DNA of 64,000 nucleotides, taken from positions 1 through 64,000 of the forward strand of contig NZ_FOTK01000014.1 in assembly GCF_900114535.1 (NCBI RefSeq), read 5' to 3'. Position 1 is the stretch's first letter, and each line of letters begins with the position of its first letter. Position numbers and translations under genes: made by a program. Source of the DNA: Methylobacterium pseudosasicola. GTDB lineage: Bacteria > Pseudomonadota > Alphaproteobacteria > Rhizobiales > Beijerinckiaceae. The notes under the pieces were generated by a model. The model ran no database searches. It saw nothing but the letters and a program-made list of their open reading frames with translations, and was not told the DNA's origin. This document shows positions 35,539 through 44,339 of this stretch, in pieces.

Positions 35539-38500
35539 GGCGGGCGAGCCCCTGAAGGACCGAGATGTAGCGGCGCAGGTCGTAGCCCTCCACGAGGCCA
35601 CGCATCTGCGCCACGAAGGCGGGCGGAACCGTTGAATCGCCATCCATCTGAGCGAGCTTGGCCTCGATGGCGCGGATATGGCCGATCCGGCCCAGGCGCA
35701 GCAATTCGCCGACATGTTCGGGGCCCGGATGGCCGGCCTGCCCGAGGGCCGAGGCCGGCTCGCGCAAGGCGGGCGTCGCGGCGTCGGTCCATTCGAGATG
35801 GAGCAGCTTGCCGATCCGCTCCAGCACGTCGCGCAGGTCGAAGGGCTTGGCGAAGATCGCGTCGTGGGGGGCGTCGTCGCCGCGCACGGGGCTGATCTCG
35901 TGGACGTTGGCCGACATCATGGCGATCGGCCCCGTATGCCCCTCCGCCCGCAGGGTCGCCGCAGCGGCCCAGCCGCTCATGCCCGGCATCGCGATGTCGA
36001 GGAGGATCAGGTCGATCCCGCCCCTGGCCACAGCCGCCAGGCATTCCGGCCCCGAGCCGGCTTCGATCACAGAAATCCCGTGCGGCTCCAGGATCGCCCG
36101 CATCAGGGCGCGGTGGGCGGTATCGTCGTCGGCGACCAGGATCGTGCGGCGGGCGCCGGCATAGGCGCGCTCCGGCGCGGAGGCCGGGGCGGGCAGCACG
36201 ATCGGGGCGGGCTGCACGACGGAGGCCAGCATCAGCCGCAGCCGCGCCTGGGTGCCGCCGCCGGGGGCCGCCGCCACGGTGATCTCGCCGCCCAGAAGCT
36301 GCGCCAGCAGGTCGGCGATGGTGAGCCCGAGCCCTGTCCCCGGGGTACTGCGGGCGGCCGGGGTCGAGCCCCGCTCGAACGGCTGGAAGATCCGCGCCAG
36401 ATCGGCTTCAGGGATGCCCGGGCCGGTGTCGCGGATCGTGAACATTGCGATCTGGCTGCGATAGCTCAGGTCCAGCGAGACGGTGCCGGCCTCGGTGAAC
36501 TTGATCGCGTTGGACAGGAGGTTGAGCAGCACCTGGCGCAGGCGCTTCTCGTCGGTGGCGACCACCGCGGGGAGGATCTCCGGCCGCGAGAACCGGAATT
36601 CCAGTCCCGCCTCCCGAGCCTGGAGCCGGACCATGTCGACCAGCTGGTCGAGGAATTCGGTGAGCCGGACCTCGTCCCGGTGGATCTCGAGCCGCCCGGC
36701 CTCCATTCGCGAGATGTCGAGCAGCCCATCGATCAGCCCGGACAGGTGCTGGGCGCTGCGGCGGATCACTCGGATGCCGTTGAGACGCGGGGCCGGGATC
36801 GCGGGGTCGGATTCGAGGAGTTGGGCGTAGCCGAGCACGGTGGAGAGCGGCGTCCGCAGCTCATGGCTGATGCCGACGACGTAGCGGCTCTTGGCCTGAT
36901 TGGCGGCCTCGGCCCGCTCCTTGGCCTCCTGCAGCTTGGCGTCGGTAAGCTTGTGGGCCGCGATCTCAGCCTCGTAGAGGGCGGTCTGGCGCATGGTCTC
37001 GGCCTGGGCGACCCGCCGGCTCTCCTGGGCAAGCACGAACAGCCACGCGACCACGCCGAGGATTACCACCAGGATAAAGAACACGCTGGTGAGCGCCATG
37101 CGCAGGACATCGCGGTGCTCGGGATGCGCGATGGTCGCCCCCGCATGCACGATCCCCAGGATCAGGCCGATCACCGCGCAGAGGGTGAGCATGACCGCGA
37201 GGTAGCGCCCGAGCGGCGCGCCGATCCAGGCGGCGGTGCGGCCCGGCAGGATCCGGCCCAGCGCCTGCTGCGCCTGGGCCTCCAGCCGGCCGTGCGGCTT
37301 GCACAGGTCGCCGCAGCGGGCGTCGAGCGAGCAGCACAGGGAGCAGATCGGGGCGTCGTAGGCCGGGCAATGGGCCATGTCCTCGCCCTCGAAGGGCAAT
37401 TCGCAGACCCGGCAGGTGATCTCGGACGCGCCCCAGTCGCGCTTCGGATTCCGGGCGAGGTACCACCGGCCGTCGGTGGCCCAGGCGATCACCGGCGCCG
37501 CGCTGAAGGCGGTGACCAGGGTCAGGAGCGGCGCGAAGGGCTGGAGCGCGTGCCCGAGCAGGCCGGCATAGGCGAGGCCGCCGACGGCGAGCGCCACCAC
37601 CATGGCGCCGGTCCCCACCGGGTTGATGGCGTAGAGGTGGGCGCGCTTGAACTCGATGCCCTTGGGCGAGAGGCCGAGCGGCTTGTTCACCGCGAGGTCC
37701 GCGGCCAGCGCCCCGACCCAGGCCGAGACCACGGAGGCGTAGAGCGGCAGCGTGCTCTCGATGGTCTTGTCGATGCCGAGCTCCATCAGGAGCACCGCGA
37801 TCGCCACGTTGAACACCAGCCAGACCACCCGCCCCGGATGGCTGTGGGTCAGCCGGGAGAAAAAATTCGACCACGCGATCGAGCCGGCATAGGCGTTGGT
37901 CAGGTTGATCTTGAGCTGCGAGACCAGGACGAACAGCCCGGTGAGCAGCAGCGCCGCCCGGCCGCCCTCCCCGGTCACGTAGCCGAACGCCACCGCGTAC
38001 ATCCGGGTCGGCTCGGCGGCGTGCTCGGGCGGGACGCCGTGGCCGAGCGCCAAGACCGCGAGACCGGCACCGAGCAGAATCTTGAGCATGCCGGGCACGA
38101 TCCAGCCGGCGCCGCCCGACAGCACCGCCAGCCACCAGCGCCAGTCGCGCTGGCCGACAGGCTCGGGCACGAAGCGCAGGAAATCGACCTGCTCGCCGAC
38201 CTGCGCCAGCAGAGCCAGCAGCACCCCGGTGGCGAGCCCGAACCGGCTGACATCGAACGCCGCTCCGCCGCCATCGAGGCCTGGGAAATCGGCCAATGCG
38301 TGCAGGGGCTCCGGGCCTTGCGCAGCTATGAAGGCGAGCGGCAGCAGGCTCAGGGCCACCCAAAGCGGCTGCGTCCAGATCTGGAAGCGGCTGATCAGCC
38401 GGATGCCGTAGACCACCAGCGGGATCACCGCGCCGGCGCAGACGAGGTAGCCGATGCCGAGCGGCAGCCCGAAGCAGAGCTGCAGGGCCAGCGCCATGAT

Positions 38501-38905
38501 CGCCGCCTCGATGGCGAAAAACAGGAACGTGAAGCTCGCGTAGATCAGCGACGTGACCGTGGAGCCGAGATAACCGAACCCGGCGCCGCGGGTCAGCAGG
38601 TCCATGTCGAGCCCGTAGCGGGCGGCATAGACGGTGATCGGCGCCGCGGTGGCGAAGATGATCAGGCCGACCACCAGCACGGCGGCCAGCGTGTTGGGGA
38701 ACCCGGCCGTCAGCGCCAGCGTCCCGCCGATCGCCTCCAACGCCAGGAACGAGACCGAGCCCAAAGCCGTCTGCGCCACTTGGAAGCCGGACCAGCGCCG
38801 CGCCTTCTTGGCGGTGAAGCGGAGGGCGTAATCCTCCAGCGTCTCGTCGGCGACGAAGCGGTTGTAGTCCCGGCGGATCGGGATGATGCGCTGGGGGCCG
38901 CTCAT
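35531..38905 (-). CDS. Hybrid histidine kinase with NCS1-permease-like input domain
   Basis: A 1124-residue membrane sensor. Residues about 15-475 resemble a nucleobase:cation symporter-1 (cytosine/purine permease) with 11 to 12 helices; ETLEDYALRFTAKKARRWSGF and GSVSFLALEAIGG are family-like. A cysteine cluster follows at 498-538 (C498-x2-C501, C513, C521-x2-C524-C525, C531-x3-C535, H538), then two more helices. The kinase has His681 (ISHELRTPLSTV), N-box LLSNAIKFTE, and ATP motifs DTGPGI and GTGLGL. A receiver with Asp970 and Lys1019 follows, then a 70-residue helical tail. Substrate sensing through a transporter-like domain, with the Cys cluster as a metal or redox relay, is inferred. It overlaps its response regulator and diverges from urtA. 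Confidence 0.88.
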   Translation of the reverse strand: MSGPQRIIPIRRDYNRFVADETLEDYALRFTAKKARRWSGFQVAQTALGSVSFLALEAIGGTLALTAGFPNTLAAVLVVGLIIFATAAPITVYAARYGLDMDLLTRGAGFGYLGSTVTSLIYASFTFLFFAIEAAIMALALQLCFGLPLGIGYLVCAGAVIPLVVYGIRLISRFQIWTQPLWVALSLLPLAFIAAQGPEPLHALADFPGLDGGGAAFDVSRFGLATGVLLALLAQVGEQVDFLRFVPEPVGQRDWRWWLAVLSGGAGWIVPGMLKILLGAGLAVLALGHGVPPEHAAEPTRMYAVAFGYVTGEGGRAALLLTGLFVLVSQLKINLTNAYAGSIAWSNFFSRLTHSHPGRVVWLVFNVAIAVLLMELGIDKTIESTLPLYASVVSAWVGALAADLAVNKPLGLSPKGIEFKRAHLYAINPVGTGAMVVALAVGGLAYAGLLGHALQPFAPLLTLVTAFSAAPVIAWATDGRWYLARNPKRDWGASEITCRVCELPFEGEDMAHCPAYDAPICSLCCSLDARCGDLCKPHGRLEAQAQQALGRILPGRTAAWIGAPLGRYLAVMLTLCAVIGLILGIVHAGATIAHPEHRDVLRMALTSVFFILVVILGVVAWLFVLAQESRRVAQAETMRQTALYEAEIAAHKLTDAKLQEAKERAEAANQAKSRYVVGISHELRTPLSTVLGYAQLLESDPAIPAPRLNGIRVIRRSAQHLSGLIDGLLDISRMEAGRLEIHRDEVRLTEFLDQLVDMVRLQAREAGLEFRFSRPEILPAVVATDEKRLRQVLLNLLSNAIKFTEAGTVSLDLSYRSQIAMFTIRDTGPGIPEADLARIFQPFERGSTPAARSTPGTGLGLTIADLLAQLLGGEITVAAAPGGGTQARLRLMLASVVQPAPIVLPAPASAPERAYAGARRTILVADDDTAHRALMRAILEPHGISVIEAGSGPECLAAVARGGIDLILLDIAMPGMSGWAAAATLRAEGHTGPIAMMSANVHEISPVRGDDAPHDAIFAKPFDLRDVLERIGKLLHLEWTDAATPALREPASALGQAGHPGPEHVGELLRLGRIGHIRAIEAKLAQMDGDSTVPPAFVAQMRGLVEGYDLRRYISVLQGLARHG

Positions 38906-39019
38906 CGCAGCCCGGTCCGGCGCATGCGGAAGGGCCCGTTCCCGCGCGCGCGCGAACGATGTAGGGCCCGGGCGCTGCCCACGCTCTCCGCCCTTGCTCC
39001 CAACGAACCCTCAGACTTT

Positions 39020-39045
39020 TGCGCCGCGATGGTGCAGGCAATGCA
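39020..39045 (+). promoter_or_regulatory. Overlapping NtrC-like and sigma-54-like sites before urtA
   Basis: TGCGCCGCGATGGTGCA (39020-39036) matches the NtrC dyad TGCACC-N5-GGTGCA at 11 of 12 defined positions. TGGTGCAGGCAATGCA (39030-39045) has GG and GC 10 bases apart, like a sigma-54 core, with weaker agreement in between. The two overlap and cannot both be used at the same time. The urtA ATG lies 112 bases downstream of the second site. Confidence 0.45.
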
Positions 39046-39156
39046 AGAGGACGGCCATACGCAAAACATCGTATAGGCCGCAGTGCAACCGAAGACCTAG
39101 CCTGGACTGGTCGATCCGAGCCGCTTCTCAAGGCCCGGACGCGAATTAAGGCAGGC

Positions 39157-40428
39157 ATGATGGCTGACGACACCGAGACTGGCGCGAAGTACGGCTTGCG
39201 TTCCCCGTTGCGGCGCAGGCTGCTCATGGGTCTGGCCGGCGCGCCGGCCCTCGCGCTGATGCCCCGCGGGGCCTGGGCCGCGGCCCCGACCTCGGCGGTG
39301 AACACCACGGGCCTCGCTGTGACCGATACCGAGGTGACGGTCGGCATCCTGCACTCGGTCACCGGCACGATGGCGATCTCCGAGACCGGCGCCCAGGAGG
39401 CCGAGAAGCTCGCCATCGCGCAGATCAACGAGGCCGGCGGCGTGCTCGGCCGCAAGATCAAGATCATCCAAGAGGACGGCGCCTCCGACTGGCCGACCTT
39501 TGCCGAGAAGGCCAAGAAGCTCCTGGTCAACGACCATTGCGCCGCCGTGATGGGCTGCTGGACCTCGGCCTCGCGCAAGGCAGTGCTGCCGGTATTCGAG
39601 CAGTATAACGGCCTCCTGTACTACCCGACCTTCTACGAGGGCCTGGAGCAGTCCAAGAACGTGTTCTACACCGGCCAGGAGGCGACGCAGCAGATCCTCG
39701 CCGGGCTCGACTGGGTCCATAAGGAAAAGGGCGGCGACAGCTTCTACTTCATCGGCTCGGACTACATCTGGCCGCGCACCTCGAACAAGATCGCCCGCAA
39801 GCACGTCGAGAACGTGCTTAAGGGCAAGGTGGTCGGCGAGGAATACTTCCCGCTCGGCCACACCCAATTCAACTCGGTGATCAACAAGATCAAGCTGACC
39901 AAGCCAAAGGTGATCTTCACCGACGTGGTCGGCGGCTCGAACGTGGCGTTCTACAAGCAGCTCAAGGCAGCCGGTATCGACCTGTCGAAGCAGGTGCTGA
40001 TGACGATCTCGGTCACCGAGGACGAGATCGACGGCATCGGCGGCGAGAACATCGCTGGCGCCTATGCCTGCATGAAATACTTCCAGTCGATCGACAACGA
40101 GAACAACAAGGCCTTCGTCGCCGCCTTCAAGAAGATGTGGGGTGAGAAGACGGTCATCGGCGACGTCACCCAGGCGGCCTATCTCGGCCCGTTCCTGTGG
40201 AAGATGGCCTGCGAGAAGGCCGGCTCCTTCGACGTGGACAAGGTGGTCGCGGCCTCGCCCGGCCTGGAGTTCAAGGGCGCGCCGGAAGGCTACGTCAAGA
40301 TCGACGAGAACCATCACCTCTGGTCGAAGACCCGGGTCGGCAAGGCCAAGCCCGACGGCCAGTTCGAGATCGTCTACACCAGCCCGGAGCTGATCAAGCC
40401 CGATCCCTTCCCGAAGGGTTACCAGTAG
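39157..40428 (+). CDS. urtA: Urea/short-chain amide ABC transporter, binding protein
   Basis: A 423-residue periplasmic binding protein. The N-terminus has a twin-arginine-like SPLRRRLLMGLAGAPALALM and an alanine-rich cleavage site. TVGILHSVTGTMAISETGAQ, DGASDWPTFAEKAKKLL and YFIGSDYIWPRTSNKIA are conserved in UrtA and the FmdD (formamide) group of the LivJ family. It therefore binds urea or a small amide; the gene context favours amides. It heads a run of at least ten co-oriented genes. The ATG at 39157 follows AAGG; an ATG immediately after it is equally possible. Confidence 0.9.
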   Translation: MMADDTETGAKYGLRSPLRRRLLMGLAGAPALALMPRGAWAAAPTSAVNTTGLAVTDTEVTVGILHSVTGTMAISETGAQEAEKLAIAQINEAGGVLGRKIKIIQEDGASDWPTFAEKAKKLLVNDHCAAVMGCWTSASRKAVLPVFEQYNGLLYYPTFYEGLEQSKNVFYTGQEATQQILAGLDWVHKEKGGDSFYFIGSDYIWPRTSNKIARKHVENVLKGKVVGEEYFPLGHTQFNSVINKIKLTKPKVIFTDVVGGSNVAFYKQLKAAGIDLSKQVLMTISVTEDEIDGIGGENIAGAYACMKYFQSIDNENNKAFVAAFKKMWGEKTVIGDVTQAAYLGPFLWKMACEKAGSFDVDKVVAASPGLEFKGAPEGYVKIDENHHLWSKTRVGKAKPDGQFEIVYTSPELIKPDPFPKGYQ

Positions 40429-40458
40429 TCGCCGCCGGTCAGGCGCCTCCAAGACGCA

Positions 40459-40583
40459 ACCTCATCCTGAGGTGCAGGGCGATCATCGATCGCCCTGCCT
40501 CGAAGGAGCCCTCCAGCACCCACTGAGACTTCTGGAGCCCTCCTTCGAGGCCTCCGCTGCGCTGCGGCGCCTCAGGATGAGGT
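40459..40583. repeat. REP-like palindrome, family 2, copy A
   Basis: The outer arms are ACCTCATCCTGAGG and CCTCAGGATGAGGT; the inner arms are CGAAGGAGCCCTCCAG and CTGGAGCCCTCCTTCGAGG. It sits in the urtA-urtB gap, within the operon. A second copy is at 56709-56825. It may fold in the message and lower downstream expression relative to the binding protein, as is common for such transporters. Confidence 0.85.
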
Positions 40584-40647
40584 GGTTGGATGAGATCACG
40601 GGCGCTCGCCAGCGGCGAGACGCATGTCGGATCGGAGACACGAGAAA

Positions 40648-41574
40648 ATGTTGGGCGAGTATTCCCTCGGCGACCTCGGCGCGATCTTCGCCATGCAGGG
40701 CTTTGCCGGCCTGATCCTGTTCTCGGTCTACCTGCTGATGGCGCTGGGGCTGGCGATCATCTTCGGGCAGATGGGCGTGATCAACATGGCCCACGGGGAA
40801 TTCATGATCCTCGGGGCCTACGTGACCTATCTCTGCTCGTCGCTCTGCCAGAGCTACCTGCCGGCCCTGTTCCCGGTATACTTCTTCGTCGCGATGGGGC
40901 TGGCGTTCCTCGCGTCCGGGGCGCTCGGTATGCTGGTGGAGTGGAGCCTGATCCGGTTCCTCTACAAGCGCCCGCTCGACACCCTGCTCGCCACCTGGGG
41001 CCTGTCGCTGATCCTGCAGCAGGCCTACCGGTCGATCTTCGGGGCCCGCGAGGTCGGCGTCGAATTGCCGTCCTGGCTGATCGGCTCGGTGCAGGTCACC
41101 GACACGATCGAGATCCCGGTCAACGGCCTGTTCGTGATGGCGGTGACCATCCTGATCACCGTGAGCGTGGCGCTGCTGATCTTCCGCTCGCGCTTTGGCC
41201 AGCAGGTCCGGGCCGTGATGGCCAACCGCGCCATGGCCGGCGCCGTCGGCATCGATACCGAGAAGGTCGACCGCTACACGTTCGGCCTCGGCTGCGGCAT
41301 CGCGGGCGTCGCCGGCTCGGCCTTCACGATGATCGGCTCGACGGGGCCGACCTCCGGCCAACTCTACATCGTCGACACCTTCCTGATCGTCGTGTTCGGC
41401 GGCGCCGCGAGCCTGCTCGGCACCATCGCGTCGGCCTTCTCGATCTCCCAGACGCAATCGACCCTGGAGTTCTTCCTCTCCGGCTCGATGGCCAAGGTGA
41501 TCACCCTGCTCGCGGTGGTCGGCATCCTGATGTTGCGGCCGCAGGGCCTCTTCACCCTCAAGGTCCGGCGCTGA
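40648..41574 (+). CDS. urtB: Urea/amide ABC transporter permease UrtB
   Basis: A 308-residue inner-membrane protein of the LivH type with about eight helices. GLAIIFGQMGVINMAHGEFMILGAY is the conserved UrtB/LivH segment (GQMGVINMAHGEFM in short), and TLLATWGLSLILQQ is a second. The ATG at 40648 has GGAG 10 bases before it; an in-frame ATG at 40624 adds eight polar residues without such a signal. It works with UrtC to form the channel. Confidence 0.92.
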   Translation: MLGEYSLGDLGAIFAMQGFAGLILFSVYLLMALGLAIIFGQMGVINMAHGEFMILGAYVTYLCSSLCQSYLPALFPVYFFVAMGLAFLASGALGMLVEWSLIRFLYKRPLDTLLATWGLSLILQQAYRSIFGAREVGVELPSWLIGSVQVTDTIEIPVNGLFVMAVTILITVSVALLIFRSRFGQQVRAVMANRAMAGAVGIDTEKVDRYTFGLGCGIAGVAGSAFTMIGSTGPTSGQLYIVDTFLIVVFGGAASLLGTIASAFSISQTQSTLEFFLSGSMAKVITLLAVVGILMLRPQGLFTLKVRR

Positions 41575-41584
41575 GGATTTTTCG

Positions 41585-42769
41585 ATGACCAATCCGGTCC
41601 AGACCCTGACCAAGTCGGTCACCGTCAACGACAACCCGTTCATGAAGCCGGTGGAGTGGCTGAGCTTGGCTCTCCTCGCCGGGGTGATCCTGGTGGTCCT
41701 GCCGCTGGCCCTCGACGGCTTCCGCCTGAACCTCGTCGGCAAGTACCTCACCTACGCCTTCGTGGCCCTCGGGCTGGTGATCTGCTGGGGCTATGCCGGT
41801 ATTTTGTCCTTAGGCCAGGGGGTGTTCTTCGGGCTCGGCGGCTACTGCATGGCGATGTACTTGAAGCTCGAAGCTTCGAGTGTCGAAAATACAAAAATCC
41901 AGTCCACCCCGGGCATCCCGGACTTCATGGACTGGAACCAGATCACCGCGTTGCCGTGGTTCTGGCAGCCGTTCAAAAGCCTGCCGCTGACCCTGATCCT
42001 GGTGGTCGCGGTCCCGGTCCTGTTCGCGCTGATCATCTCCTATGCGATGTTCAAGCGCCGGGTCGGCGGCACCTATTTCGCGATCATCACCCAGGCGATC
42101 GCCGCGATCCTGACGATCCTGATCGTCGGCCAGCAGGGCTACACCGGCGGCATCAACGGCATCACGGATCTGCGCACCCTCCACGGCTGGGACATCCGCA
42201 CCGACCACGCCAAGGTGATCCTGTACTTCGTCAACGGCGGCCTGCTCATCGCCTGCATCCTGGCGGCGCAATACGTGAAGAAGTCGAAGCTCGGCCGCAT
42301 CCTGGTCGCCATGCGCGACAAGGAGGACCGGGTCCGTTTCTCGGGCTACTCGGTGGCGGGCTTCAAGGTCTTCGCCTTCTGCCTGGCGGCCGGCTTCGCG
42401 GCGATCGGCGGGGCGATGTTCACCCTCCAGGTCGGGTTCATGTCCCCGTCCTTCGTAGGCATCGTGCCCTCCATCGAGATGGTGATCTACGCCGCGGTCG
42501 GTGGGCGCCTGTCCCTGTTCGGCGCGGTCTGGGGCACGCTGCTGGTGAACTGGGCCAAGACCAGCTTCTCCGAGAGCTTTCCCGACCTCTGGCTGTTCGG
42601 CCTCGGCGCGCTGTTCATCGCCGTCGTGCTCGCCTTCCCGAACGGTCTCGCCGGCATCTGGCGCGAGCAGATCGAGCCCCGCCTGACCCGCCGGGTGAAG
42701 GGCCTGCGCGCGCCCCCGCCCGCCATCGCCCCGTCCCAAAAGGCGCCCGTTGGCGCTCCGGCCGAGTGA
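41585..42769 (+). CDS. urtC: Urea/amide ABC transporter permease UrtC
   Basis: A 394-residue LivM-type permease with about ten helices. CWGYAGILSLGQGVFFGLGG and FKRRVGGTYFAIITQAIAAI are diagnostic, and GYTGGINGITDLRTLHGWDI is the UrtC loop. The C-terminal 30 residues are Pro/Ala-rich. GAGGA precedes the ATG at 9 bases. It follows urtB by 10 bases and precedes urtD by 7. Confidence 0.94.
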   Translation: MTNPVQTLTKSVTVNDNPFMKPVEWLSLALLAGVILVVLPLALDGFRLNLVGKYLTYAFVALGLVICWGYAGILSLGQGVFFGLGGYCMAMYLKLEASSVENTKIQSTPGIPDFMDWNQITALPWFWQPFKSLPLTLILVVAVPVLFALIISYAMFKRRVGGTYFAIITQAIAAILTILIVGQQGYTGGINGITDLRTLHGWDIRTDHAKVILYFVNGGLLIACILAAQYVKKSKLGRILVAMRDKEDRVRFSGYSVAGFKVFAFCLAAGFAAIGGAMFTLQVGFMSPSFVGIVPSIEMVIYAAVGGRLSLFGAVWGTLLVNWAKTSFSESFPDLWLFGLGALFIAVVLAFPNGLAGIWREQIEPRLTRRVKGLRAPPPAIAPSQKAPVGAPAE

Positions 42770-42776
42770 GGAACCC

Positions 42777-43562
42777 ATGAACGCCGCGCTCCTCTCCTCC
42801 CCCGTGGTCGGCGCCGAAGCGATGCCGGCGGATTACCTCCTCGCCGTCGAGGCGCTGACGGTCTCGTTCGACGGCTTCAAGGCGGTCAACGACGTGTCGT
42901 TCTACGTCGACCCGGACGAGATCCGGGTGATCATCGGCCCGAACGGCGCCGGCAAGACCACGGTGCTCGACCTGATCTGCGGGCGCACCAAGGCCAGCAC
43001 CGGCTCGATCAAGTACAAGGGCCAGGAGCTGACCAAGCTCTCCGAGAGCGCGATCGTGCAGGCCGGCGTCGGCCGCAAGTTCCAGACGCCGTCGATCTAC
43101 GACGACCTCACGGTGTTCGAGAACCTGGAGATCTCGTTCCCCCGTGGGCGATCGGTGTTCGGCGCCCTGACCTTCAAGCGCGACGCGGAGGTCCGCGACC
43201 GCATCCACGAGATCGCCCAGACGATTTTTTTGAAGGACCAGCTCAAGGAGCGGGCCGAGTTCCTGAGCCACGGCCAGAAGCAGTGGCTCGAGATCGGCAT
43301 GCTGCTGATCCAGGACCCGGAGCTGCTGATGCTCGACGAGCCGGTGGCCGGGATGAGCGTCGGTGAGCGGATCAAGACCGCCGAGCTGCTCAACCAGATC
43401 ATCAAGGGCCGCTCGGTGCTGGTGATCGAGCACGACATGAAATTCGTCGAGGACATCGCCCACCGGGTGACCGTGCTCCACCAGGGCAAGGTCCTCTCCG
43501 AAGGGTCGATGGAGCGGGTCAAGACCGACCCGAAGGTCATCGAAGTTTACCTGGGACATTGA
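42777..43562 (+). CDS. urtD: Urea/amide ABC transporter ATPase UrtD
   Basis: A 261-residue LivG-type ATPase. Walker A GPNGAGKTTVLDLI, UrtD-type GRKFQTPSIYDDLTVFENLE, signature LSHGQKQWLEIGMLL and Walker B LLMLDEPVAGM are intact. LSHGQ rather than LSGGQ is normal for UrtD. The start at 42777 follows GAGG; the frame is open to 42750. The next gene starts 2 bases after the stop. Confidence 0.94.
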   Translation: MNAALLSSPVVGAEAMPADYLLAVEALTVSFDGFKAVNDVSFYVDPDEIRVIIGPNGAGKTTVLDLICGRTKASTGSIKYKGQELTKLSESAIVQAGVGRKFQTPSIYDDLTVFENLEISFPRGRSVFGALTFKRDAEVRDRIHEIAQTIFLKDQLKERAEFLSHGQKQWLEIGMLLIQDPELLMLDEPVAGMSVGERIKTAELLNQIIKGRSVLVIEHDMKFVEDIAHRVTVLHQGKVLSEGSMERVKTDPKVIEVYLGH

Positions 43563-43564
43563 CG

Positions 43565-44329
43565 ATGGCGTCGCTCCAGACCGCGCACCCGCCCCTCGCC
43601 AAGGCGCCCCCACGCGCCGCGATCCCGGACGTGACCCCGGCTCTCGACGTCCACGACCTGCACGCCGCCTACGGCCAGAGCGAGGTCCTGCACGGGCTGA
43701 CCTTCTCGGTGGCGCCCGGCGAGATCGTCGCCGTGATGGGCCGCAACGGCATGGGCAAGACCACCCTGATGAAGACCCTGATGGGCCTCGTGCCCGTCAA
43801 GTCCGGGGCGATCCGCGTCGAGGGCGAGGAGGTGGCCGGGCTCAAGAGTCATGCCCGGGTCGCCAAGGGCCTCGCCTACGTGCCGCAGGGCCGCATGATC
43901 TTCTCGACCATGACGGTCCAGGAGAACATCGAGACCGGCCTGACGGTCACGGGCGCCCGCAAGGTGCCGCAGGACCTCTACGAGATGTTCCCGGTCCTGC
44001 TGGAGATGAAGGGGCGGCGCGGCGGCAACCTGTCCGGCGGGCAGCAGCAGCAGCTCGCCATCGCCCGGGCGCTCGCCAGCCGCCCGAAGGTACTGCTTCT
44101 GGACGAGCCCACGGAGGGCATCCAGCCCTCGATCATCCGCGAGATGGGCCGGACCCTGAAGAAGATCCGCGACGATCGCGGCCTGTCGATCGTCGTGTCC
44201 GAGCAGGTTTTGAGCTTCGCCCTCGACGTCGCCGACCGGGTGATCGTGATGGAGAACGGCGCCATCGTCCACGAGGCGCCGCGGGACGGCATCGACGAGG
44301 CGGCCGTCGCTCGGTTCCTGTCGGTCTAG
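43565..44329 (+). CDS. urtE: Urea/amide ABC transporter ATPase UrtE
   Basis: A 254-residue LivF-type ATPase. Walker A GRNGMGKTTLMKTLMG, Q-loop VPQGRMIFSTMTVQENI, signature LSGGQQQQLAIARALA and Walker B VLLLDEPTEGIQPSII are intact. It pairs with UrtD in the motor. The ATG at 43565 was chosen over a TTG two codons upstream. The hydrolase gene begins 10 bases after its stop. Confidence 0.94.
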   Translation: MASLQTAHPPLAKAPPRAAIPDVTPALDVHDLHAAYGQSEVLHGLTFSVAPGEIVAVMGRNGMGKTTLMKTLMGLVPVKSGAIRVEGEEVAGLKSHARVAKGLAYVPQGRMIFSTMTVQENIETGLTVTGARKVPQDLYEMFPVLLEMKGRRGGNLSGGQQQQLAIARALASRPKVLLLDEPTEGIQPSIIREMGRTLKKIRDDRGLSIVVSEQVLSFALDVADRVIVMENGAIVHEAPRDGIDEAAVARFLSV

Positions 44330-44339
44330 GGGCGCCCAC

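Noticed and set aside
35678..39076. Plus-strand open frame of 1132 codons across the kinase gene
   Set aside because: It is antisense to a protein with clear kinase, receiver and permease motifs, and its composition is Arg/Gly/Asp-rich without any domain.
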